DNA of 13,404 nucleotides from Phycisphaerales bacterium UBA7708 (GTDB lineage Bacteria > Planctomycetota > Phycisphaerae > Sedimentisphaerales > Anaerohalosphaeraceae): the NCBI GenBank assembly GCA_002482415.1, contig DLFY01000283.1, positions 12,447 through 25,850 on the forward strand, read 5' to 3'. Of the stretch, positions 6,223 through 13,404 are shown in pieces. Position numbers and translations under genes: made by a program. Positions within the stretch are counted from its first letter, which is position 1; each line of letters opens with the position of its first letter. The notes under the pieces are model-generated. The model was not told the origin of the DNA. It saw only the letters and a program-made list of their open reading frames with translations, and did no database searches.

Positions 6223-8241
6223 ATGAATACCAATGGAACGAATGAACATATCCTACTGAATGGTCAGCCGGTTGTCATCAACGGTCAAAAGAATCTGCTT
6301 GAGCTGATTCGCTCGGCGGGCATTGAACTGCCGACGTTCTGCTATCATTCAAAATTAAGCGTCTATGGCGCCTGCCGTCTGTGCATCGTGGAAATCGACG
6401 GCATGGGCGTGGTGACTTCGTGCAGCACGGTACCAACTCCCGGCATGGTGGTTCACACACACACCGACCAGCTTCGCAAAATGCGGCGGGTGTTTCTGGA
6501 ACTGCTGCTGGCCAACCACCACCAAAGCTGCACGACGTGCGATAAATCCGACGCCTGCAAGCTGCAGGAGCTGGCTCGCCAGATGGGCGTGACAGATGTG
6601 CGATTCCCGTCGATTCCCAAAGAGATGCAGACCGATACATCCAGCCCCTCGCTGGTGCGAGACCCGAATAAATGCATCCTCTGCGGCGACTGTGTCCGGG
6701 CATGCAGCGAAATTCAGGGTATCGGCGCGATTGACTTTGCCGGCCGCGGTGCAGGCACCGTCGTTGCTCCGGCGTTCAATAAAGATTTGGGCGAAGTGGA
6801 TTGCGTCAACTGCGGCCTTTGTGCCAGCGTCTGCCCCACCGGCGCGATTGTCCCCAAGAGCGAAATTGAAGAGGTCTGGAAAGCGGTGAATGACCCGAAT
6901 GTGACTGTCGTTGCTCAGATTGCCCCGGCGGTGCGTGTTGCCCTCGGCGAGATGTTCGGCCTGGAACCCGGCGTGGCCACGACCGGACGAATCGTTGCGG
7001 CCCTGAAGAAAATCGGATTTGACAAGGTTTTCGACACCAGCTTTGCCGCCGACCTGACGGTGCTGGAAGAAGCAACAGAATTTATCGAACGCAAGACCCT
7101 CGGCAAGAAACTGCCGCTGTTTACCTCCTGCTGTCCGGGCTGGGTCAAGTATGCCGAGCAGTATTATCCTGAACTGCTGCCGAATCTGTCGAGCTGCCGC
7201 AGCCCCCAGCAGATGTTTGGTTCGTTAGCCAAGACCACTCTGCCCGACCAACTAAAGGTAAAGCCCGAACAGCTTTATGTTGTATCGATTATGCCCTGTA
7301 CTGCCAAGAAATTCGAGGCCAAACGACCTGAATTCCGCGGTCCCGCCGGAGCCGATGTAGATGCGGTTCTGACCACCCAGGAATTGGGCAAGATGATTAA
7401 ACAGGCCGGTATCCAGTTCCATAAGCTGACTCCGGAATCTCTCGATATGCCAATGGGCTTTAAGACCGGCGCCGGCGTGATTTTCGGCACCACTGGCGGC
7501 GTCAGCGAAGCGGTATTGCGTTATGCCCACGAGAAGCTGACCGGAACACGACTGGAAAATCCTGATTTTACCGATGTCCGCGGCAATACCGGTATTCTCA
7601 GCAAAACTTTGCGAATCGGGGATATTTATCTGAAGCTGGCGATTGTGCACAGTCTGTCCAATGCCCGCAAGATTGCCGACCAGGTCAAGGCCGGCAATTG
7701 CGATTACGATTTGATTGAAGTGATGGCCTGTCCGGGCGGCTGCGTTGCCGGGGCCGGGCAGCCGGTCTGCGAAGGCGGCGAGGTCATCCAGCAGCGAGCC
7801 AAAGGCCTTTACGAAGCCGACAAGACCCTGCAGCTTCATAAGTCTCAGGATAACCCCTATATTCAGCAGTGCTACCAGACAACCCTGGAAAAGCCCGGCA
7901 GCCATAAGGCACATGAAATGCTGCATACTGAATACAACAGCCGAAAACGGCTGTGCGGCAGTGCCATCAACCTGTCGGAAGGCAGCGGTGACGGCAAGCT
8001 GAATGTATCCGTGTGCGTTGGAACCGGCTGCTATCTCCGCGGGTCACAGACCCTGCTGACCCAATTGCTGGATAATGCCCGTACTAAAGGCATCGATGAT
8101 AAGCTGCATATCAAGGCGACATTCTGCTTTGAAGCATGCACCAAAGGACCGACGATCAAAGTCGGCGATACGATTATTGAAAAATGCGACCTGAAGACAG
8201 CAACCCGGGAGATCGATAGTCAGTTAAAAGTCCATGCGTGA
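6223..8241 (+). CDS. hydA: Bifurcating [FeFe] hydrogenase catalytic alpha subunit
   Basis: HydA carries the H-cluster that makes or oxidises H2. In 672 residues it shows: an N-terminal [2Fe-2S] domain (C40, C51, C54, C67); a His-ligated [4Fe-4S] motif (H99, C103, C106, C112); a two-cluster ferredoxin (C151, C154, C157, C161; C194, C197, C200, C204); and the H-cluster domain with TSCCPGW (C303/C304), MPCTAKK (C359) and ACPGGCVAGAGQP (C503, C507). A small-subunit-like helical stretch around EMLHTEYNSRK follows, then a C-terminal thioredoxin-like [2Fe-2S] domain (C598-x4-C603, C635-x3-C639). The proton-relay Cys (C303) and all H-cluster ligands are present, so it should be active. The cluster content and the hydC-hydB neighbours indicate the NAD-linked bifurcating class (HydDB A3-like). 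Confidence 0.96.
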   Translation: MNTNGTNEHILLNGQPVVINGQKNLLELIRSAGIELPTFCYHSKLSVYGACRLCIVEIDGMGVVTSCSTVPTPGMVVHTHTDQLRKMRRVFLELLLANHHQSCTTCDKSDACKLQELARQMGVTDVRFPSIPKEMQTDTSSPSLVRDPNKCILCGDCVRACSEIQGIGAIDFAGRGAGTVVAPAFNKDLGEVDCVNCGLCASVCPTGAIVPKSEIEEVWKAVNDPNVTVVAQIAPAVRVALGEMFGLEPGVATTGRIVAALKKIGFDKVFDTSFAADLTVLEEATEFIERKTLGKKLPLFTSCCPGWVKYAEQYYPELLPNLSSCRSPQQMFGSLAKTTLPDQLKVKPEQLYVVSIMPCTAKKFEAKRPEFRGPAGADVDAVLTTQELGKMIKQAGIQFHKLTPESLDMPMGFKTGAGVIFGTTGGVSEAVLRYAHEKLTGTRLENPDFTDVRGNTGILSKTLRIGDIYLKLAIVHSLSNARKIADQVKAGNCDYDLIEVMACPGGCVAGAGQPVCEGGEVIQQRAKGLYEADKTLQLHKSQDNPYIQQCYQTTLEKPGSHKAHEMLHTEYNSRKRLCGSAINLSEGSGDGKLNVSVCVGTGCYLRGSQTLLTQLLDNARTKGIDDKLHIKATFCFEACTKGPTIKVGDTIIEKCDLKTATREIDSQLKVHA

Positions 8242-8269
8242 TTTCATTTTGTATTGAGGAATTAGAACG

Positions 8270-10012
8270 ATGCAGACGCCTAATCAAGTCGTTTTTACCA
8301 ACAAAGCCCGATGTCGGGACTGCTACCGGTGCATTCGCATCTGTCCGGTTCACGCCATCGGGATTCGCGACGGGCAGGCGTATGTCGATCCCCAAAAGTG
8401 CATCTGCTGCGGGACGTGTATTCGGGAATGTCCCCAGAAGGCCAAGGTCTATCGAAATGATGTTGAAATGGTTCGGGATTTGCTGCGTGGGGATGGTCCG
8501 GTTGCCGTTACAGTCGCCCCATCGTTTGCGGCATTTTTCCAGCCCTGGCAGCAGACACGACTTCCCAGCGCCCTGCGAAAACTCGGATTTGCCTTTGTCG
8601 CCGAAACCTCCGTCGGGGCATATCCCGTCGCCCAGGCAACTCGCGAGTATTTTGACCAGTGCCGGCAGGGAGCGTGTATCAGTACGGCCTGCCCGGCCGT
8701 GGTGGGATTTATAGAGCGACTCCAGCCACAACTGGCTGCCAGCCTGGCTCAGGTGGTTTCGCCGATGATTGCCCATGCCCGCATGCTCAAAATCAAGCTG
8801 GGGCCGGGAACCAAAGTAGTTTTCATCGGTCCCTGTGTGGCCAAAAAGGCCGAGGCCGACCGCTATTCGGACAAGCCGATTGACGCGGTACTGACATTTC
8901 AGGAACTGGAAGAATGGTTTGAGATTGACCATCTTAAGCTGGCCAATCTCGAGGAAAGTCCATTTGATCAGCAGCCTGCCGGATGGGCGAGGCTGTTTGC
9001 CCTGGCCGGGGGGGCCTTGAAAACAGCTTCGGAAAATACCGACATGCTGGCTGAGAACACCCTTGCCATGAGCGGCGTCGAAGAAATTCGGGAATGGATC
9101 GCATCCTGCGGTGACGGGAAGGGACAGCATGTTCTGGTCGAACCGCTGTTTTGCCGACAGGGCTGTATTAACGGCCCGGCCGTGCCCGAACAGACGCTCC
9201 CTGTATTCCAGCGGCGCAAAGCCGTACTGGACTATGCGGCCAATTTGCCTGTAGCTGATGCAATCGAAGCGATTCCTGCGGGAATTACCGAAAAACCGTA
9301 TCTGCTCAATCCTGCTGTTGAAGAGCCGATTAACGAAGAAGTCATCCGGATGATTCTGGAAATGAGCGGTAAAAAGGATCCGACCGATCAGTTGAATTGC
9401 GGAGCGTGCGGGTATTCGACCTGCCGCCAGCAGGCCATAGCCGTCTTTCGCCAGATGGCCGAGCCGGAGATGTGCATTCCCTTTATGCGAAGGCTGGCCG
9501 AGCAGAAAACCGACAAGATTATCGACACCAGCCCCAACGGGATTGTGATTCTGGATGAACACCTCAACATCCTGAGTATGAATCCCTCGTTCCGGCGAAT
9601 GTTCATGTGTTCGACGGCCTTGTGCGGCAAGCATATCTCGACGCTGATTGACCCGGATACCTTTGAAAAAGTCGCCAGCGGTCAGAAAGAACGGCTGCAG
9701 GCCCTGATTGAACATAAAAAATACGGCATGGTCTGCCACCAGATTGTGTACGCCCTGCCGCAGGAAAAACAATACGTCGGAATTTTTGTGGACATGACCC
9801 AGAGCCTGGCCGAACGCAAACAGCTCGATGAGCTGCGCAGCCAGACACTCCAGCAGGCCCAAAACCTGCTGAGTCATCAGATTGACATGGCCCGCCGTAT
9901 TGCTCAGTTCCTTGGCGAAAGTTCCGCACAGGGACAGCGGCTGGTGGACAATCTGATGCAGATGGCTCAGGAAAAGAATCCTCCGCGAAAACCGCTGGCA
10001 CCCGAACAATGA
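8270..10012 (+). CDS. hydS: Sensory-type [FeFe] hydrogenase HydS with Fe-S and PAS domains
   Basis: A putative H2/redox sensor rather than a bulk catalyst. Order in 580 residues: two-cluster ferredoxin (C15, C18, C21, C25; C44, C47, C50, C54); H-cluster domain with STACP (C141), GPCVAKK (C189) and EPLFCRQGC (C295, C299); an extra Fe-S module C377-x2-C380-x4-C385-x16-C402; a PAS domain (~413-512) starting near DTSPNGIVILDE; and a long helical tail (~513-575). The H-cluster ligands are kept, but Ala140 stands where catalytic hydrogenases have the proton-transfer Cys, as reported for Thermotoga HydS. GAGGA (8256-8260) precedes the ATG, 28 bp after hydA. The end overlaps the phosphatase start by four bases (ATGA), which fits HydDB group C3 (phosphatase-linked). 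What the PAS domain binds, if anything, is not visible. Confidence 0.92.
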   Translation: MQTPNQVVFTNKARCRDCYRCIRICPVHAIGIRDGQAYVDPQKCICCGTCIRECPQKAKVYRNDVEMVRDLLRGDGPVAVTVAPSFAAFFQPWQQTRLPSALRKLGFAFVAETSVGAYPVAQATREYFDQCRQGACISTACPAVVGFIERLQPQLAASLAQVVSPMIAHARMLKIKLGPGTKVVFIGPCVAKKAEADRYSDKPIDAVLTFQELEEWFEIDHLKLANLEESPFDQQPAGWARLFALAGGALKTASENTDMLAENTLAMSGVEEIREWIASCGDGKGQHVLVEPLFCRQGCINGPAVPEQTLPVFQRRKAVLDYAANLPVADAIEAIPAGITEKPYLLNPAVEEPINEEVIRMILEMSGKKDPTDQLNCGACGYSTCRQQAIAVFRQMAEPEMCIPFMRRLAEQKTDKIIDTSPNGIVILDEHLNILSMNPSFRRMFMCSTALCGKHISTLIDPDTFEKVASGQKERLQALIEHKKYGMVCHQIVYALPQEKQYVGIFVDMTQSLAERKQLDELRSQTLQQAQNLLSHQIDMARRIAQFLGESSAQGQRLVDNLMQMAQEKNPPRKPLAPEQ

Positions 10013-11163
10013 AATCCGGATACCTGCACATCGATATTTTGTCCCGGCAGACGCCCAAACGTTTTGACGATGTTTGCGGCGATGCAATCCTGCAGTGGCG
10101 CACTGAAGAAGCGACCACGATACTGCTGTGCGACGGTGTCGGCTCAGGATCATCGGCCAATATCGCGGCTACACTCTGCACATCTACTTTCAAGGGATTG
10201 CTGGATAATGGATTTTCCTTTCGCCAGGCGTTCCAGATTGTCATTAAGACCCTGGAACAATGGAAGGACCCGCAGATGCCGTATTGTGCGGTCAGCGCGG
10301 CCCGTATTCTGAATGACGGCCAGACAACCGTCCTGGCGTACGAGGCTCCCTCTCCTGTTCTGGTGGGCCAGGGAATCGCCACCGTCCTGCCGCAAAAGCC
10401 CTTTCTCATGGAGGGGGCAATGGCTTATGAATATAGCTGTTATCTGATCGCCGGGGAAGGAATAGCGCTCTTCAGTGACGGCATCAGCCAGGCAGGACTT
10501 GGCAGAGAATACGTCGGCGGCTGGGGCAGTGAACGGGTCGCCGATTATCTGAGTCGCCTGATTGCCGAACATATCCAACCGGCGGACTTCTGCGAGCGTA
10601 TTCTCGACAAGGCCAGCGATTTATCCGGCGGCCAGTCGCACGACGATGCCACGGTCATTTTTGCCCGGTGTCGGCCGGGGCGGGCGGTTACGATTATGAC
10701 CGGCCCCGCTTCAGAGCCGGCCAGAGACGCAGCCGTGGTCCGACGCTTTCTGCAATCGGCGGGCGCCAAGGTGGTTTGCGGCGCCACAACCGCCGCAATT
10801 GTTGCACGCGAAGGCAAGAAAAATCTGGAAATGGAAGATATGCCATCCAGTCTGGTCGCCCCGCCGCGATATTATATGGAAGATATTGACCTGGCAACCG
10901 AAGGCGCGGTGACTTTGAACCAGCTCTGCAATATATTGGATATCGCAGAGCCGAAATTCGAAGAGACCAACTCCGTCACCGAGCTTTATGACCTGTTAAT
11001 GGATGCAGACCGTATTGAGTTTCTGATGGGCAGCCGAAAGAATCCCGGCTCCGGCGGCATCACTTTCTGCCAGAAAGGCATTTTAACCCGGGAAAAGATT
11101 GTCCCTGTCCTGGCCGATAAACTCCGCGCCAAGGGCAAACTGGTCGTCATTCATACCATATAA
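10009..11163 (+). CDS. SpoIIE/PPM-type protein phosphatase with extra C-terminal domain
   Basis: Predicted metal-dependent Ser/Thr protein phosphatase of 384 residues, soluble, with no membrane segment or signal peptide seen. The PPM/SpoIIE domain (~1-222) shows GD at 24-25, DGVGSG (D42-G43), SDG (D157-G158) and DDAT (212-215), so the metal-binding aspartates appear intact. Residues ~223-384 form a second domain not part of the PPM fold, with TIMTGPASEPARD, a VCGATTAAIVARE loop and DLATEGAVTLNQL. I have the impression of related C-terminal domains in other hydrogenase-linked phosphatases, but know no assigned function. The ATGA overlap with hydS implies translational coupling and probably a shared pathway. 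The substrate is unknown; HydABC or an anti-sigma/anti-anti-sigma type partner are guesses. No kinase is encoded in the window. No terminator is seen in the 16 bp before the convergent gene. Confidence 0.85.
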   Translation: MKSGYLHIDILSRQTPKRFDDVCGDAILQWRTEEATTILLCDGVGSGSSANIAATLCTSTFKGLLDNGFSFRQAFQIVIKTLEQWKDPQMPYCAVSAARILNDGQTTVLAYEAPSPVLVGQGIATVLPQKPFLMEGAMAYEYSCYLIAGEGIALFSDGISQAGLGREYVGGWGSERVADYLSRLIAEHIQPADFCERILDKASDLSGGQSHDDATVIFARCRPGRAVTIMTGPASEPARDAAVVRRFLQSAGAKVVCGATTAAIVAREGKKNLEMEDMPSSLVAPPRYYMEDIDLATEGAVTLNQLCNILDIAEPKFEETNSVTELYDLLMDADRIEFLMGSRKNPGSGGITFCQKGILTREKIVPVLADKLRAKGKLVVIHTI

Positions 11164-11179
11164 AGCATTGCCGCCTGGA

Positions 11180-13404
11180 TCAAAAAGGCCATGTCCAGTT
11201 GCGTATTTCGGGCATATCTTCGCCATGTTCATAGATATAATGCTTATGCTCGATGCGTTTATCCCGCATGTGCTGACGTAAATAGGCGGCTTTGACCGCC
11301 AGGCCGGGGACACGGTCAATCACATCGATCACCAGATGATACCGGTCGAGATCATTCAAGACGACCATATCAAACGGGGTTGTGGTTGTACCCTCTTCTT
11401 TATATCCACGCACATGCAGATTATCGTGGTTTGTACGGCGATAGGCCAGCCGATGAATCAGCCATGGATAACCATGATAGGCAAAGATGATCGGTTTATT
11501 GATCGTAAACAGGGCGTCAAATTGTTTATCGGAAAGACCATGCGGGTGTTCTTCTTTCTGTTGGAGTGTCATCAGGTCAACCACATTGATGACTCGAACA
11601 CGCAATTCCGGAAGCTGTTTTCGTAAAATTGCCGCAGCCGACAGGATTTCAAGGGTTGGAATATCCCCGGCACAGGCCAATACCACATCCGGCTCCCCGC
11701 CTCGGTCATTACTGGCCCATTCCCAGATGCCGATGCCTGCGGTACAGTGCTTGATGGCCGCATCCATATCCAGATACTGCAAAGCCGGCTGCTTGCCCGC
11801 GACAATGACATTGACATAATTGCGGCTGCGGAGACAGTGGTCCGTTACTGACAGCAGCGTATTGGCATCGGGCGGCAGATAGACTCGGACGATGTCAGCC
11901 TTTTTGTTAACCACATGGTCAATAAATCCAGGGTCCTGATGACTGAAACCATTATGGTCCTGCCGCCAGACATGCGAGGTCAGCAGGTAATTCAGCGAGG
12001 CAATGGAACGCCGCCACGGAATATGGCTGCGCGTAACCTTGAGCCACTTGGCGTGCTGGTTAAACATCGAATCCACCAGGTGGATAAAGGCTTCATAACA
12101 GGAAAACAGGCCGTGTCTTCCAGTCAGAAGATACCCTTCCAGCCAGCCCTGGCAGGTGTGTTCGCTGAGAATTTCCATCACCCGTCCATCGGGGCCTAAA
12201 TGCTCATCGGTCGCAATCTGGTCGGCCACCCAGGTTTTATCCGTGACTTCAAAAGCCGCTCCGAGGCGGTTGGAGGCGGTCTCATCCGGCCCAAACAAAC
12301 GGAAATTACTGGGATTCTGTTTCATGATATCCCGGACGAAGGTCCCCATCACCCGCGTGGCCTCAGCGGTGACCTTGCCGGGTCTGGGAACTTTGACAGC
12401 ATAAGCCTTGAAATCCGGCATCTTAAGGTCTTTGAGCAGGACTCCACCGTTGGCGTGAGGATTTGCCCCCATCCGCCTGGCCCCTTTCGGAGCTAAAGCC
12501 GCCAGTTCAGGCTTGAACTGGCCCTGGGCATCAAATAACTCTCTGGGCTTATAGCTTTTCATCCATTTTTCTAACAGGCGAATGTGAGATTTTTTTTCCG
12601 CCAGCTCTGAAAACGGAACCTGATGCGACCGCCAGGTATCCTCGACAGGCTTTCCATCCACGATACGCGGGCCGGTCCAGCCCTTGGGAGTGCGAAAGAC
12701 AATCATCGGCCACAGGGGGCGTTTTATCGCTTTCTTGCCACGGGCTTCGGCCTGAATTCGGCGGATTTCAGCGATTATCTTGTCAAGTGTTTCCGCCATC
12801 AGCGGATGAAGTTTTTTCGGATCGAACCCCTCCACAAAATAAGGTTTATAGCCATACCCTCTGAACAGTTCCTGCAATTCCTGCTTGCTGATTCGGGCCA
12901 GCAGTGTGGGATTGTTGATCTTATAGCCATTCAGATGGAGAATCGGCAGAACGGCACCATCGCGGGCGGGATTGAGGAATTTATTGGAATGCCAGGAGGC
13001 TGCCAGCGGCCCGGTTTCGGCTTCCCCATCCCCCACCACACAGGCGGCTATCAAATCCGGATTGTCAAATACAGCCCCGTATGCATGAGAAATGGCATAT
13101 CCAAGTTCGCCGCCTTCGTGTATGGAGCCGGGTGTTTCGGGGGCAACGTGGCTGGGGATGCCTCCGGGAAACGAAAACTGCTTAAAGAGCTTTTTCATTC
13201 CCTGTTCATCCTGTGTTACGGCCGGGTAGAATTCTGTATAAGTACCCTCCAGATACGTATTAGCCACCATGGCCGGACCACCGTGGCCGGGACCGGCGAT
13301 ATAAATCATATCCAGGTCATATTTGGCAATAATCCGATTCAGGTGAACGTAGATAAAATTCAAACCCGGCGTCGTGCCCCAGTGCCCGAGCAGACGGGGC
13401 TTGA
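11180..13404 (-). CDS. xfp: Phosphoketolase (xylulose-5-P/fructose-6-P), 5' end outside window
   Basis: A thiamine-diphosphate enzyme that cleaves xylulose 5-phosphate (and often fructose 6-phosphate) with phosphate to acetyl phosphate plus glyceraldehyde 3-phosphate (or erythrose 4-phosphate). The frame stays open to the window edge; the first TTG (13361-13363) is an internal Leu in [13 protein letters not shown], so the true start lies outside. About 740 residues are visible of a usual ~790-820. Recognisable segments are [18 protein letters not shown], the ThDP motif beginning GDGEAETG (from 13033 downward), [27 protein letters not shown] and the ending [12 protein letters not shown]. The key His and Glu positions look intact. 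It converges on the phosphatase gene with a 16-bp gap, so it is a separate transcription unit. Acetyl phosphate can yield ATP via acetate kinase, fitting fermentation. Confidence 0.96.
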   Translation of the reverse strand, partial: KPRLLGHWGTTPGLNFIYVHLNRIIAKYDLDMIYIAGPGHGGPAMVANTYLEGTYTEFYPAVTQDEQGMKKLFKQFSFPGGIPSHVAPETPGSIHEGGELGYAISHAYGAVFDNPDLIAACVVGDGEAETGPLAASWHSNKFLNPARDGAVLPILHLNGYKINNPTLLARISKQELQELFRGYGYKPYFVEGFDPKKLHPLMAETLDKIIAEIRRIQAEARGKKAIKRPLWPMIVFRTPKGWTGPRIVDGKPVEDTWRSHQVPFSELAEKKSHIRLLEKWMKSYKPRELFDAQGQFKPELAALAPKGARRMGANPHANGGVLLKDLKMPDFKAYAVKVPRPGKVTAEATRVMGTFVRDIMKQNPSNFRLFGPDETASNRLGAAFEVTDKTWVADQIATDEHLGPDGRVMEILSEHTCQGWLEGYLLTGRHGLFSCYEAFIHLVDSMFNQHAKWLKVTRSHIPWRRSIASLNYLLTSHVWRQDHNGFSHQDPGFIDHVVNKKADIVRVYLPPDANTLLSVTDHCLRSRNYVNVIVAGKQPALQYLDMDAAIKHCTAGIGIWEWASNDRGGEPDVVLACAGDIPTLEILSAAAILRKQLPELRVRVINVVDLMTLQQKEEHPHGLSDKQFDALFTINKPIIFAYHGYPWLIHRLAYRRTNHDNLHVRGYKEEGTTTTPFDMVVLNDLDRYHLVIDVIDRVPGLAVKAAYLRQHMRDKRIEHKHYIYEHGEDMPEIRNWTWPF

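Noticed and set aside
8238..8714. 158-codon plus-strand frame overlapping the hydS start
   Set aside because: Out of frame with hydS, low-complexity Pro/Arg/Ser-rich translation, and hydS has the good ribosome site and conserved ferredoxin motif over the same bases.
8174..10153. 659-codon open frame on the minus strand opposite hydS
   Set aside because: It lies fully antisense to a gene with unmistakable Fe-S, H-cluster and PAS motifs; the translation is rich in His/Arg/Gln without recognisable domains and is a codon-bias shadow.
11284..11300. GGCGG...CCGCC hairpin near the 3' end of xfp
   Set aside because: It is inside conserved phosphoketolase coding sequence and has no following T-run on either strand; explained by codons.
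13361..13363. TTG as the phosphoketolase start codon
   Set aside because: The frame continues upstream through the conserved GHWGTTPG segment to the window edge, so this is an internal leucine.

Overview
This window comes from an anaerobic, fermentative, hydrogen-metabolising bacterium. Coding DNA looks roughly balanced in G+C. The exception is a strikingly AT-rich regulatory gap at about 2878-3095. The lineage cannot be fixed from the sequence alone: Firmicutes, Bacteroidota, Thermotogota-like and PVC/Planctomycetota anaerobes all carry similar genes.

Layout: (1) Positions 2-2877 (+) are the end of an [FeFe]-hydrogenase maturation operon: the C-terminal part of an aspartase/fumarase-family lyase (aspA-like), then hydF and hydE, with hydF and hydE overlapping by one base. 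HydG, the third maturase, is not in the window. (2) Positions 2878-3095 are a regulatory gap holding two Rex-operator-like sites, two possible promoters and a paired TATCGATA inverted repeat. (3) Positions 3096-11163 (+) are a compact gene run: rex (NADH/NAD+ sensing repressor), hydC, hydB and hydA (trimeric, electron-bifurcating-type NAD-linked [FeFe] hydrogenase), hydS (sensory-type [FeFe] hydrogenase with Fe-S and PAS domains) and a SpoIIE/PPM-type protein phosphatase with an extra C-terminal domain. (4) Positions 11180-13404 (-) are a convergent phosphoketolase (xfp), cut off at its 5' end by the window edge.

How it may work together: HydF and HydE (with HydG elsewhere) build the diiron H-cluster for two hydrogenases. 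HydABC would couple NADH and reduced ferredoxin to H2. Rex would adjust transcription to the NADH/NAD+ ratio, probably including its own gene. HydS would sense H2 or redox state and, through its PAS domain and C-terminal helix, could signal to the translationally coupled phosphatase. That would give a second, post-translational control layer. Catalytic roles are well supported by motifs. The operators and the signalling link are inferences. The least understood parts are the HydS-phosphatase output, whose target and opposing kinase are not visible, and the phosphatase C-terminal domain.
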